11,877 bases of DNA. Origin: Terrimonas sp964445775 (lineage in GTDB: Bacteria; Bacteroidota; Bacteroidia; Chitinophagales; Chitinophagaceae). The stretch is from the NCBI GenBank assembly GCA_964445775.1, contig CAYUMH010000139.1, positions 1 through 11,877 on the forward strand, given 5' to 3'. Both the position numbers and the translations under genes were made by a program. The notes under the pieces were generated by a model. The model was not told the origin of the DNA and made no database searches. It was given only the letters and a program-made list of their open reading frames with translations. Shown piece after piece: positions 1 through 8,466 of this stretch; positions within the stretch are counted from its first letter, which is position 1, and each line of letters opens with the position of its first letter.

Positions 1-2
1 CC

Positions 3-515
3 ATACTGCTTACACAGTTAATCGTAAAGCCGGTTTTCAGCAATACTGCCAGCTGCATGAACGCTTTTAAAAAATATTTTTATAAATCACAACTGTTCGG
101 CCGTTTATTCCAGTTAAATTTTTGGCTGCTGGCATTAGTGCTTTTATTACTAACAACAAGAATTACTACGGGCATCATAAGGGAAAAGCCGGTAATTGCG
201 TTGATCGTTCCTGTAATTGCATTGACGATAATAATGATTTTTTACCTGAAACGATTAACCTCGCTGGTCTGCACCACAACTATCCCCGCTATTTATAAAA
301 CCGAGGTTTTGCCATCAAGGAGTAATGAAAATGAAACGCCGTGGCGGTATTTTTTATTAGGCAAAGCCGCCCTTGCAGCTTCCTTCATTCCCATCATCAC
401 CTATCTGGACCGTCAACAGTATTCCGGTGACAGTGGCTCCGGCTGCGGCAGTAGCTGTGGCAGCAGTTGCGGAAGTTCCTGCAGCAGTTGTGGCGGTTGT
501 GGAGGCGGAGATTAA
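3..515 (+). CDS. Membrane protein with Gly/Ser/Cys-rich tail (TIGR04222-like), cut at left edge
   Basis: The first ATG is at 57 (152 residues), but the frame is open without a stop back to position 3, so the true start probably lies outside the window. Counting from that ATG, hydrophobic segments lie at about residues 20-38, 45-64 and 99-116. Between the first two is GIIREKPVIALI, which resembles the G(L/I)xRxRPVGFL-like motif I recall from the TIGR04222 membrane-protein family. From residue 123 the tail is almost only Gly, Ser and Cys, with six cysteines at 130, 134, 138, 142, 145 and 148, ending GGCGGGD. Such tails are usual in that family; their function is unknown, and metal or thiol chemistry is only a guess. 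The gene converges on the transglutaminase operon and is followed by a hairpin terminator. The family call is from memory of the pattern and is moderate; the gene being real is more certain. Confidence 0.6.
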   Translation: MLLTQLIVKPVFSNTASCMNAFKKYFYKSQLFGRLFQLNFWLLALVLLLLTTRITTGIIREKPVIALIVPVIALTIIMIFYLKRLTSLVCTTTIPAIYKTEVLPSRSNENETPWRYFLLGKAALAASFIPIITYLDRQQYSGDSGSGCGSSCGSSCGSSCSSCGGCGGGD

Positions 516-550
516 TGCTGAAAGCTCAAAGCAAAAAGCAGAAAGTTTTC

Positions 551-576
551 TGATGCCGGCGGCATCATATATTTTT
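551..576 (+). terminator. Rho-independent terminator of the Cys-tail gene
   Basis: Perfect 7-bp stem TGATGCC / GGCATCA (551-557 and 561-567) with a GGC loop, followed by TATATTTTT. It lies 36 bases after the stop of the rightward gene. A second hairpin, CGACCCC-TTC-GGGGTCG at 603-619, lies further on and may back it up, but its nearest T-run is too far away to count as a proper terminator. Confidence 0.5.
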
Positions 577-662
577 AGATATATTCATTACCAGTTAACA
601 TTCGACCCCTTCGGGGTCGCAGATCGGTCTTCCTGTTTTTATTCCATCACTACAACCACTGC

Positions 663-694
663 ATAAAAAAAGACCGGTAGCAACACCGGTCTTT
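663..694 (-). terminator. Terminator of the transglutaminase operon
   Basis: Perfect 10-bp stem AAAGACCGGT / ACCGGTCTTT (669-678 and 685-694) with a 6-base loop. Read leftward, the stem ends in an uninterrupted T-run (complement of the A-run at 665-671). It starts 5 bases beyond the stop codon of the 748-residue gene, so it terminates the leftward operon. Read rightward, the following Ts are interrupted, so it is mainly one-directional. Confidence 0.8.
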
Positions 695-698
695 AATA

Positions 699-2945
699 TT
701 ATAATTTTTTTAATAATAGTTTGGCATTATGCCATTCATCGGCAGCATCTATAAAGGCCAGTATTTTTGACCAGTTCTCGTTTTTTTCAAAGCTGGTTAA
801 AAAATGACGTTTAATAACCAGGCTCACCTGGTTATTGCCCAGGTCCCTGGCTTCGGCACTAAAGAACCCCGTTTCGTTACTCACCGATTTGTTCAACGCG
901 TCGATGCCCTCCGCCTTATACCCTTGCGGAATATTCAATGTAATATGGTATTCAATGCCACGGGCATAGGGCATATGAACATCCAGTTTCCGGTTACGCT
1001 GTTCCGGCTTCAGGTCAAAAGGAGCGCCGGGTATTTTACCCACTTCCACAATATAATTGTTACCCGCTTTTTTCACCAGGCCATCGAGCAGGAAGGAGGA
1101 ATGAAAAACAAAATCAGGCGCATCGTGGCGTACACCCAATGTATCAATGCCAAAATCCTTCATATCGGTCACATCCTGTTCGTACCAGTCTTTGGCCTCA
1201 TCAATAAAAGCCTGTTTTTGTTTTTTGCGGGCTTCGGCAAATGCGCCTTTTACTTCGTCCACATATTTTTTTCCGCGTTTGCTGTCTTCTAATCTTTCAA
1301 CCAATGATAAGGGCTCTTTGAATATTTTTCTTTCATGCTCATAATAATCTTCGTACAATATCAGGAGACTTTGGGCCTTGTATTTATAATGCCCTTTGAG
1401 TACACTTTTCTTCGTCACCGCCAGCTTGTTCTCATCCTCGGGGATAGAGATCTTTAAATAATCGATACGGGCATTATCGGCCGAAGTGCTGGCCGGTACC
1501 GGTTTTGCTTTCATCATATCGGCCAGGTCTGCCGACCTGTTAATGCCTACTTTTAGTAACCCTTTCGATTTCAGCCGGATCTCTTTTGCCACTTCTGCCC
1601 CTTCAATATCCTGCGGTATAAAAAAGGGTACATCATAAATACTTTCAATAGCAAAATATTTCTTTATCGATGGCAGGTAGGTGATGCCCGTCAGGTCGCT
1701 TACACGCATCAGCTCATCCGGTTTGTACCCGTTCTTTTTATTACCAATGATGATTGCCGGTTGCAGGTCGGCGGCAATAAACGCATTATGCAAGGGTATA
1801 GCCAGGCCATCAAAAACATACTCCCCGCTGTTGATGGTGCTTTCCATGGCATTGATATCAAAATCCAGGATCTTCATATACCGGGTGGCATAATACACAA
1901 ACAAAGCTTTTTCTTCTTCCGTCATATCCTTAAATGGCTTATCCGTTTTTTTAGCCATTCTTTTAATACCGTCTGCCAGTTGGTTAAACGATTTACGGCC
2001 ATCCGACTCTACATAAGAGGTATAGTATTTATAAGCATATACTTCTTTGGCAGCGTCAAATACCTCGCTGCTTTTTTTGCCTTTGGTAATACCCGGCTGG
2101 TTATTGGCAATAAAGTAAATGCGGATAAAAGGCAATTGCTGCTCGGCCGATGTCCATAAGCTAGTTTCTGAAGCGGGTATATTTTTTTGTTCCAGGTTGA
2201 TATCAATATCATCCCCGATATGTTTGATAGTAAGATCGGGCGAGCCGTTATAGGGGCTGTAATTGATATTAAAATGTTTGCTGAATTCCGCATGAAAGGA
2301 TTGGTGTAGTACCGGTGCATCGTTAAACAGTATTACCGTATACTCCTTGGTACCTAAATTATTACGCAGGCTTACATCGGTGGCTGTGTAATAATCAATA
2401 ATATCGCCCGGCTCCAGGTCGGCAATGGCCAGCTTGGCCGTTTTTTCATTACGGCTGTCTTTGGTTAATACCACTTCATCGGTATCTATTTCTTTAATGG
2501 TACCATTGGGTTTTATTACCCTGGCGCCAAGATAAGTGGTAACATTATCCTCGCCGCGATAGCCCCGGGAGTTTTCAAATTTGGTAAAGCTGAATTCGGA
2601 ATATTCATCCACCGCTTTTTTATCATTCACCTTCACCATTTGTCTTACAATTTCGGTAAAGCTTAATTCCTTACGGTTATAAAACATACGGGTAAGCAGT
2701 TTGCCGCCCGATTTTTGACTGGCCACCAGTTCGGTATGGTGCGCCATGATCACTTTAGACACTTTGGCATATTCGGCATCTACTGCTCTTACGTTGAAGG
2801 CGGGCATATCCCAGGCCCATATTTCTTTACGCAGCTCTTCCGACGTTTGCTTGTACTGAACATCGAGTTTGCTTTGCGCCGGAACAATGGTGGTGATGGT
2901 GAATAGGCCAACCCATAAAAGGGCTAACCGGGTGTAAAACTGCAT
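699..2945 (-). CDS. Secreted DUF3857 protein with degenerate, cysteine-free transglutaminase fold
   Basis: 748 residues with a signal peptide (MQFYTRLALL, hydrophobic to about residue 22, likely cut after VPAQ). Residues about 90-260 look like DUF3857: ARVIKPNGTIKEID at 141-154 and LEPGDIIDYY at 177-186 are its hallmarks. Residues about 290-445 fit the transglutaminase-like domain by position and helix pattern, but the catalytic residues are gone. Where active members have GDCK there is SGEYVFDG (373-380), no His follows in the usual place, and the Asp of the lDxT motif is replaced in YFAIES. The whole protein contains no cysteine. The C-terminal third is a charged helical segment (about 535-600) followed by a beta-rich end. 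It lies 6 bases downstream of the active-looking paralogue, so the two are probably co-translated. Role inferred: periplasmic or outer-membrane-facing binding or scaffold partner; no substrate can be deduced. Confidence 0.85.
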   Translation of the reverse strand: MQFYTRLALLWVGLFTITTIVPAQSKLDVQYKQTSEELRKEIWAWDMPAFNVRAVDAEYAKVSKVIMAHHTELVASQKSGGKLLTRMFYNRKELSFTEIVRQMVKVNDKKAVDEYSEFSFTKFENSRGYRGEDNVTTYLGARVIKPNGTIKEIDTDEVVLTKDSRNEKTAKLAIADLEPGDIIDYYTATDVSLRNNLGTKEYTVILFNDAPVLHQSFHAEFSKHFNINYSPYNGSPDLTIKHIGDDIDINLEQKNIPASETSLWTSAEQQLPFIRIYFIANNQPGITKGKKSSEVFDAAKEVYAYKYYTSYVESDGRKSFNQLADGIKRMAKKTDKPFKDMTEEEKALFVYYATRYMKILDFDINAMESTINSGEYVFDGLAIPLHNAFIAADLQPAIIIGNKKNGYKPDELMRVSDLTGITYLPSIKKYFAIESIYDVPFFIPQDIEGAEVAKEIRLKSKGLLKVGINRSADLADMMKAKPVPASTSADNARIDYLKISIPEDENKLAVTKKSVLKGHYKYKAQSLLILYEDYYEHERKIFKEPLSLVERLEDSKRGKKYVDEVKGAFAEARKKQKQAFIDEAKDWYEQDVTDMKDFGIDTLGVRHDAPDFVFHSSFLLDGLVKKAGNNYIVEVGKIPGAPFDLKPEQRNRKLDVHMPYARGIEYHITLNIPQGYKAEGIDALNKSVSNETGFFSAEARDLGNNQVSLVIKRHFLTSFEKNENWSKILAFIDAADEWHNAKLLLKKL

Positions 2946-2951
2946 GGTGGT

Positions 2952-4823
2952 TTATTTAGATTTTAGTACGACCTGTTGATTATAGAACTTTTTAAGCTGA
3001 TCGATATGCTGGTTCCATTTTTTAAAGCCATCGGGTTTTATTTCCACCTGGTTAAAAATGATCTCCTTTTTATAAAACAGTTTTTCAGCAGCTGCTTTGT
3101 AGGAAGCCTGCACCTGCAGGCCGCTTTCCTTTATTTCAAAGTCGGCAGGCAGGGTTTCTATTTTTTTGCCGGATGGCAATAGCAGCTCGGTTTCTATCAC
3201 AATATGCTCTTTAAAATCGAGCCAGTAGGGTGTTTTACGCTTGTCGGCATCAATTTTAAAATCGGACAGCTCCCTGCGGTTGTCCAGCTCCAGGTAAGCC
3301 TCGCTGCCAAACTCGGTGAGGGCATTTTTCCAGAGCACATCATATTCAATGCGCAGGTCCTCATTATAGTTCTTTAAATTATGGATGGTGAGGTTGGATA
3401 TTTCGAAATTACTTTTGCCTTCGGATAAGTACCTGGTCAGCACATCCTCCTGTTTATTGACTTTGATATTGTTTAAACTGTTTAATAACCAAACCTTATT
3501 TTCTCCTTTCCAGGTTTGGGATATTTTCCCTTTCAGGTTATTACCGTCCACCGTTAAAACTCTTTTTTCGTAAGCGGTATTCTGGTCAAACTTTTTCTCC
3601 GGCACTCTTTCCAGCAGGTATTTATCGCCATCCTCAATCAGTACCTGGCGTCCCTGGATACGTTCGGCCAGCTCGCCCATGCCAATGTATTTTTCTGTAG
3701 CATCGAGAAAAACCGGCTTGCCGTTTTTCATCCATACACTGATCATGTGGTTATCAATGGCCAGGTTGGGCGTGCTGTAATCGTAGGCCAGGTGTTTGGT
3801 ACCTATCCAGCATTTGCGGGCATCTACCTGTACCGCCAATAATAATTCCGTTAACAGGTTGGCCATGCCTTTACAATCGCCATATTTCTTTTGCAATACG
3901 GTTTGTGCTTTCTCCGGTTTAAAGCCGGCAATACCATCTTCAAAAGCAATGTACCGGATATTATCCTGCACCCACTGGTACAAAGCCGCTACTTTCTTTT
4001 CTTCTGTTGTAATGCCTAGGGTTATTTCTTCTGCTTTCTGGCGAATAAGGTTTTTATCATTATCTACCTGTAATACCAGCTGCCGGTACCATTTATACTG
4101 GTCGGTAAGCGTTTTAAAATAAGTGTATTGCTGGCCTGCAGGCTGTGCGGTTTTATTTAATACCAGCAGGTGTGGCGACAGGTAGGTGCTGCCCGGTGCA
4201 TTGGGTTCGCTTTTAAAGGCAGGCAGGTTTTTTACAATGAAAGTGTAGATATTGTCCGTGCCCTTTTGGGTAAGTTTTTTTTGAATATCGTAGCCGGCAA
4301 AATTAAACTCCTTAAAATCCACATCCACCCACTGGGGTACCGTGATATTTATTTCCTGGTATTCCACCGGGTATATCTCTGTAAAAAATATATTGGTAAA
4401 ATAGTGCGGGTCCAGCACTGTTTTTTCAACCACTACTTTTGTTTCCACACCGGGTTTGGTAATGGGCATTTGTACGGCAAACACCCGGGCATCGGAGTAA
4501 AAAATACCATTGGCATCATAATACTCGTCAATAGTACTGGACGGATAACTGTTTTTACCGCCGATATAGGTTTTTACCACATCGATCTTTTCCATGTTAT
4601 TGTAAAACTCGGTTACCGCCACATTGGTGCGGTAACTATTACAAAAATAGGAGCGGGTAGTTTTTTCTTTTACCTGTACGGGGTTGGCATCGTTACCTTT
4701 TACATATTCAAAATTGCGGGTGAGGGTTTTAATAAAAATATTATTGTTTTCCTCCTCGCCGGTTTGGGCAACCGACCATAAACCTGTAAGGAGTAAGAAC
4801 GATAGTAAAATACTTTTTTTCAT
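2952..4823 (-). CDS. Secreted DUF3857/transglutaminase-like cysteine protein
   Basis: 623 residues with a clear signal peptide (MKKSILLSFLLLTGLWSVAQ). The N-terminal part (about 30-230) fits the DUF3857 beta-rich domain. Residues about 265-400 are a transglutaminase-like core with the full triad: C317 in KKYGDCKGM, H359 in DNHMISV and D374 in VFLDAT. The rest (about 420-623) looks like the DUF3858-type beta domain, ending in a helix. Family members are papain-fold enzymes acting on peptide or protein amides outside the cytoplasm; the actual reaction, whether cross-linking, proteolysis or deamidation, cannot be told from sequence. It is the first gene of a leftward operon with the cysteine-free paralogue, and the intergenic gap is ACCACC. 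I saw no convincing promoter box upstream on this strand. Confidence 0.88.
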   Translation of the reverse strand: MKKSILLSFLLLTGLWSVAQTGEEENNNIFIKTLTRNFEYVKGNDANPVQVKEKTTRSYFCNSYRTNVAVTEFYNNMEKIDVVKTYIGGKNSYPSSTIDEYYDANGIFYSDARVFAVQMPITKPGVETKVVVEKTVLDPHYFTNIFFTEIYPVEYQEINITVPQWVDVDFKEFNFAGYDIQKKLTQKGTDNIYTFIVKNLPAFKSEPNAPGSTYLSPHLLVLNKTAQPAGQQYTYFKTLTDQYKWYRQLVLQVDNDKNLIRQKAEEITLGITTEEKKVAALYQWVQDNIRYIAFEDGIAGFKPEKAQTVLQKKYGDCKGMANLLTELLLAVQVDARKCWIGTKHLAYDYSTPNLAIDNHMISVWMKNGKPVFLDATEKYIGMGELAERIQGRQVLIEDGDKYLLERVPEKKFDQNTAYEKRVLTVDGNNLKGKISQTWKGENKVWLLNSLNNIKVNKQEDVLTRYLSEGKSNFEISNLTIHNLKNYNEDLRIEYDVLWKNALTEFGSEAYLELDNRRELSDFKIDADKRKTPYWLDFKEHIVIETELLLPSGKKIETLPADFEIKESGLQVQASYKAAAEKLFYKKEIIFNQVEIKPDGFKKWNQHIDQLKKFYNQQVVLKSK

Positions 4824-4957
4824 AGTGGTGAACCTGACTTGTAAACATTGATGGTTGTGCCGGGCAATATTAATTAAAATCTGTTGTCTTTTATAGTATC
4901 CGGGCCATATTTGTACGGTAGCATTTGTGTATTTTTATCAGCTGCCTGTTGGTTTTT

Positions 4958-5094
4958 TGACCAAGGGCTGCCCGATGGCAGTGGCACCCCGCTGAAGGCC
5001 TGTGCCTGGGTACCCCTTCGGGGGCCAGGGGGTGGCGGAGTAGAACGGACAGCGGGAACTGTAGCCGACCGGTGTTACTGCAGCCGACAGCCCC
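4958..5094 (-). repeat. GC-rich intergenic element, copy A (inverted relative to copy B)
   Basis: Read on the minus strand, this block begins GGGGCTGTCGG and contains GCTACAGTTCCCGCTG (5065-5050), a TCCGC, and finally CATCGGGCAGCCCTTGGTCA (4977-4958). These blocks occur in the same order in a second element at 9972-10091, with 15 of 16 and 17 of 20 bases matching in the two best blocks. Inside copy A is a hairpin, CCTGG..CCCC-TTC-GGGG.CCAGG (5005-5029). The outer ends are partly complementary (GGGCTGCCCG at 4966 and CGACAGCCC near 5085), so the block could fold as a whole. It may be a diverged member of a genomic intergenic repeat family; no coding capacity is evident. Confidence 0.5.
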
Positions 5095-5166
5095 AATAAA
5101 AATAAGTGCCGGATTAAAAACAGGTTAGAACCTTGCCGTAAATAATCATAATATGACGAACGGTCG

Positions 5167-5195
5167 TTGTATTTTATACGGTTTTCCTTACTTTG
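5167..5195 (+). promoter_or_regulatory. Promoter of the M16 peptidase gene
   Basis: TTG at 5167-5169, 18 bases, then TTACTTTG at 5188-5195. This is one mismatch from the Bacteroidota -7 box TAnnTTTG at normal spacing. Transcription would start near 5202, giving a leader of about 20 bases before the ATG at 5221. It also argues against translation from the in-frame TTG at 5167, which would be the -33 element itself. Confidence 0.45.
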
Positions 5196-5220
5196 TAACC
5201 ATTCCAAACGAAAATACAAC

Positions 5221-8073
5221 ATGAAGAAAAAATTACTTCTATTGGCCGGGGCCGCAATCTTTACCGGATATGCAGGCTTTAGCCAGGCTAAACTTATTGA
5301 AAAAGTTGTCAAAAAAGGCAACGAGCTGGTGATACCATACGAGAAGTACCGGTTGCCCAACGGCCTTACCGTTATTGTACACGAAGATCACAGCGACCCG
5401 GTAGTACACCTGGATGTTACCTACCACGTAGGATCGGCCAGGGAAGAAATTGGTAAATCGGGCTTTGCACACTTTTTTGAACACATGATGTTCCAGGGAA
5501 GTGATAACGTAGCCGATGAACAGCATTTTAAAATTGTAACCGAATCGGGCGGTACACTGAACGGTACTACCAACCAGGACCGCACCAATTATTTCCAGAC
5601 TGTGCCCAGCAACCAGCTGGAAAAAATGCTTTGGCTGGAAGCCGACCGTATGGGCTTTTTACTGGATGCCGTTACCCAGCAGAAGTTTGAGGTACAGCGC
5701 GGCACCGTGAAAAACGAAAGAGGCCAGCGTGTGGACAATGTGCCTTACGGACTGGTATCGGAAGTAATAGCACAGAATTTTTACCCATACGGGCACCCTT
5801 ACTCCTGGTTAACCATCGGGTATGTTGAGGACCTGGACCGTGTAAATGTAAACGACCTTAAAAACTTTTTCCTGCGCTGGTACGGACCCAACAACGCCGT
5901 ATTAACCATTGGTGGCGATGTTACGCAGGCAGAAGCGCTGAGACTGGTACAGAAATACTTTGGCAGCATTCCCCGTGGCCCCGAAGTAAAAAATATGGAC
6001 AAGATGGTGCCCACACTAGATAAACACCGTTTTGCCAGCTATACCGATAACTATGCCCGTTTCCCGCTGTTTTTACAGGTTTACCCAACGGTACCCAATT
6101 ACCACCCCGACCAGGCCGCACTGGCTTGCCTGGCGCAGGTATTGGGACAAGGCAATAACTCGGTATTATACCAGCAGCTGGTAAAAAAACAACTGGCCCT
6201 GCAGGCAGGCGCCAGCAGCGGTTTATCAGAGTTATCCGGACAGTTCATGTTCCAGGTAGTTCCTTTCCCTGGTAAATCACTGGCCGGCATGTTCCATTTA
6301 CTGAACAATGCCCTGGATAGTTTTGAAGTACGCGGTGTAACCGATGAGGATATTGCCAAATTTAAAGGTGGTTACGAATCGCAGCTGATCAACGGCCTGC
6401 AAAGCGTAAGCGGTAAAGTATCGCAATTAGCCGCTTTTGAAACCTTTGCCGGCAACCCTAATATGTTAGGCGAGTTATTAAAACGTTACCAGGCTGTTAC
6501 CAAGGAAGATGTGATGCGGGTGTATAACAAATACATTAAATACAAACACAGCTTAAACGTAAGTGCTTTACCTAAAGGGCAGGAGAAATTTATTGTAGGC
6601 GATAATAACTATACAGTAAATAAGGACGGCTACCGTGCTCCTGATTATGGCTACGATAATTTAAAATATGTAAAAGCCAAAGATAATTTTGACCGCAGCA
6701 AGATACCTGCCAACGGACCAAACCCCGTGGTAAAAGTGCCTGCTTACTGGAAAAAAGACTGGCCCAACGGTATTAAGATCATTGGTGCGGAAAACACCGA
6801 AATACCTACGGTAACCTTAAGCATCAGCATACCCGGTGGTAGCTTTATGGAAGCCAATGACCTGTCCAAAGCCGGCCTGGTTTCTTTAGGCACTACCATG
6901 ATGAACGAGGATACCAAGAACTTTACTTCCGAGGAGATCAGCAGGCAGTTACAAACCCTGGGCAGCTCGGTATCGGTATACAACTCCAACGATAAAATAG
7001 TTTTCCAGGTACAATCGCAGGTGAAAAACCTGGATGCTACCCTGAAACTGCTGGAGGAAAGAATGTTCCGTCCGAAGTTTAACCAGGACGATTTTGACCG
7101 TAATAAAAAACAGGTACTGGAAAGCTTTAAAATGTCCAAATCGCAGCCGGCTGCTATTGCCGATGATGTATTTGCCAAGATCAATTATGGCAAAACCCAT
7201 ATCCTGGGCACCAGCTCATCGGGTACAGAAACATCGGTGGCTGCAATCACTTTAGCGGATATCCAGAATTTTTACGACAATGCCCTTACCTCGAAAGGGG
7301 TGGAAGTAGTGGTAGTAGGCGATATTAAAGAGGCGGATGTATTAGCCAAACTGGGCTTTTTAAATAACCTGCCGGCAAAAGATATTGTGGTACCAACCCT
7401 GGCTAAAGCGCCTGCAGTAGAAAAAACCAAGATTTACCTGGTGGACGTACCAAAATCGGCACAAACCGAATTCCGCGTAGGTTATGTTACTGATCTGAAA
7501 TACGATGCCACCGGTGAATATTACAAAGCTGGTTTAATGAACTATGTATTAGGCGGCGCCTTCAACAGCCGTTTAAACCTGAACCTGCGTGAGGATAAAG
7601 CCTGGACCTATGGCGCCCGCAGCGGCTTTAGCGGCGGCAAACAAACCGGTGATTTTGAGTTCAGCGCCGGCATTAAAGCCGAAGCTACCGACAGCGCCAT
7701 GATTGAGCTGATGAAAGAGATTAAAGGTTATGTAAACGGCGGTATTACCGACGAGGAACTGACCTTTATGAAAAATGCAATTGGCCAGCGTGATGCCTTA
7801 CGTTATGAGACCGGCTTCCAGAAAGCAGGTTTTATCGGCAATATTTTAAACTACAACCTGCCTGGTGATTATGTTGAGCAGCAAAGCAAGATAATCAACA
7901 ATATTACCAAAGCAGAGATTGATGCATTGGCCAAAAAATGGTTAACGCCTGACAAGTTTAACGTGTTACTGGTAGGTGATAAAGCTAAAATTTTACCCGG
8001 ACTGCAAAAGCTGGGTTACGAGATCATAGAGCTGGACAGCGACGGCAACCCCGTACAGAAAAAAGGATTCTAA
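5221..8073 (+). CDS. Two-lobed M16 (insulinase/pitrilysin) zinc metallopeptidase
   Basis: 950 residues from ATG 5221, chosen because it opens with a signal peptide (MKKKLLLLAGAAIFTGYAGF, SQA) just after a promoter-like box. The first M16 lobe begins at about residue 42 (YRLPNGLTVIVHEDHSDP) and carries the inverted zinc motif H84-F-F-E87-H88. The probable third ligand is E166 in VKNERGQRVDN. The second lobe begins at about 513 (WPNGIKIIGAENTEIP), lacks HxxEH as expected, and holds the substrate-binding R790 and Y797 in LREDKAWTYGA. Fusing an active and an inactive lobe in one chain gives the clam-shell chamber that degrades oligopeptides. The signal sequence suggests action in the periplasm or at the envelope. 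The frame is intact from start to stop and monocistronic, ending in a strong palindromic terminator. Possible substrates are leftover signal or damaged peptides; this is not shown by the sequence. Confidence 0.93.
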   Translation: MKKKLLLLAGAAIFTGYAGFSQAKLIEKVVKKGNELVIPYEKYRLPNGLTVIVHEDHSDPVVHLDVTYHVGSAREEIGKSGFAHFFEHMMFQGSDNVADEQHFKIVTESGGTLNGTTNQDRTNYFQTVPSNQLEKMLWLEADRMGFLLDAVTQQKFEVQRGTVKNERGQRVDNVPYGLVSEVIAQNFYPYGHPYSWLTIGYVEDLDRVNVNDLKNFFLRWYGPNNAVLTIGGDVTQAEALRLVQKYFGSIPRGPEVKNMDKMVPTLDKHRFASYTDNYARFPLFLQVYPTVPNYHPDQAALACLAQVLGQGNNSVLYQQLVKKQLALQAGASSGLSELSGQFMFQVVPFPGKSLAGMFHLLNNALDSFEVRGVTDEDIAKFKGGYESQLINGLQSVSGKVSQLAAFETFAGNPNMLGELLKRYQAVTKEDVMRVYNKYIKYKHSLNVSALPKGQEKFIVGDNNYTVNKDGYRAPDYGYDNLKYVKAKDNFDRSKIPANGPNPVVKVPAYWKKDWPNGIKIIGAENTEIPTVTLSISIPGGSFMEANDLSKAGLVSLGTTMMNEDTKNFTSEEISRQLQTLGSSVSVYNSNDKIVFQVQSQVKNLDATLKLLEERMFRPKFNQDDFDRNKKQVLESFKMSKSQPAAIADDVFAKINYGKTHILGTSSSGTETSVAAITLADIQNFYDNALTSKGVEVVVVGDIKEADVLAKLGFLNNLPAKDIVVPTLAKAPAVEKTKIYLVDVPKSAQTEFRVGYVTDLKYDATGEYYKAGLMNYVLGGAFNSRLNLNLREDKAWTYGARSGFSGGKQTGDFEFSAGIKAEATDSAMIELMKEIKGYVNGGITDEELTFMKNAIGQRDALRYETGFQKAGFIGNILNYNLPGDYVEQQSKIINNITKAEIDALAKKWLTPDKFNVLLVGDKAKILPGLQKLGYEIIELDSDGNPVQKKGF

Positions 8074-8090
8074 TCCTCCCAACTCAAACC

Positions 8091-8126
8091 AAATAAAGAG
8101 CCCCTCCTAGGAGGGGCTCTTTATTT
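8091..8126. terminator. Terminator, 36-bp perfect palindrome
   Basis: The two 18-base halves (8091-8108 and 8109-8126) are exact reverse complements, centred on CCTAGG. The core is GAGCCCCTCC / GGAGGGGCTC, flanked by AAATAAA / TTTATTT. It lies 17 bases after the M16 stop codon. Because it is symmetrical it could stop transcription from either side, including the small leftward gene at 8210-8416. Confidence 0.8.
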
Positions 8127-8209
8127 ATGTGCTAAAAAAAATTAATGTTTAAACATATATCCGGGAAGGTTACGGCAAAACAGCCAGTCTTTTTAAAGAC
8201 GTGCACTTA

Positions 8210-8416
8210 TTAAAAACCTGTTGACAGCGAAAAACCGCTGGGCAGCATGTTCCAGAAACCCTGGCCGGGCAGGTCCTGTTTTTTCGATGGCTTGCTGCTC
8301 TCCTCCATCCTTTCCGCATTCGATTCCTCGGTTGCCGGATTAGCCGCATACAGCAGCATCAGGCCTGCCGTGGTAATGGAGGCGATGAAGAATAATATTT
8401 GCCATTTTCTTTTCAT
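8210..8416 (-). CDS. Small single-helix membrane or secreted protein, unknown function
   Basis: 68 residues if started at the ATG at 8416. That start gives MKRKWQ followed by a hydrophobic helix at about residues 7-24 (ILFFIASITTAGLMLLYAA), then a polar charged linker (about 27-48) and a short aromatic tail, GFWNMLPSGFSLSTGF. An upstream in-frame ATG (8452) would add 12 residues but lies almost at the predicted transcription start, so 8416 is preferred. I do not recognise the family. The evidence that it is real is a good promoter box on the same strand, the classical membrane-anchor or signal layout, and its fit between two terminated units. A small type II or signal-anchored envelope protein is the best guess. 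Confidence 0.5.
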   Translation of the reverse strand: MKRKWQILFFIASITTAGLMLLYAANPATEESNAERMEESSKPSKKQDLPGQGFWNMLPSGFSLSTGF

Positions 8417-8466
8417 GAGTGGTTGGTTTAGCATTTTAGACGCCGGTTGCATTTAAAATGTTACAA

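Larger units (their letters stand above)
4824..5220. other. Divergent intergenic region between transglutaminase operon and M16 gene
   Basis: There is no credible gene here. The left 130 bases are A+T rich with no clear leftward promoter. A rightward box pair TTG (4884-4886), 19 bases, CATATTTG (4906-4913) resembles a Bacteroidota promoter but has no gene close behind it. The centre (4958-5094) is an unusually G+C-rich repeat-like element, listed separately. The right end carries the M16 promoter. Confidence 0.6.

Noticed and set aside
4170..4781. 203-codon rightward open frame
   Set aside because: It lies wholly antisense to the transglutaminase gene, has no promoter and shows no recognisable domain. 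It is a shadow of the codon pattern on the other strand. The same applies to the rightward frames at 804-1292 and 1761-2159.
4884..5099. 71-codon rightward frame over element copy A
   Set aside because: Low-complexity Gly/Pro-rich translation of the GC-rich element, with no family resemblance.
5167..5220. Extended N-terminus of the M16 peptidase from TTG
   Set aside because: The added residues are not signal-like, they push the true signal peptide inward, and the TTG fits a promoter element.
8145..8200. Extra terminators: palindrome ATGTTTAAACAT (8145-8156) and GTCTTT-TT-AAAGAC (8187-8200)
   Set aside because: Weak A+T stems or no following T-run. The first could serve the small leftward gene, but the palindrome at 8091-8126 explains termination better.
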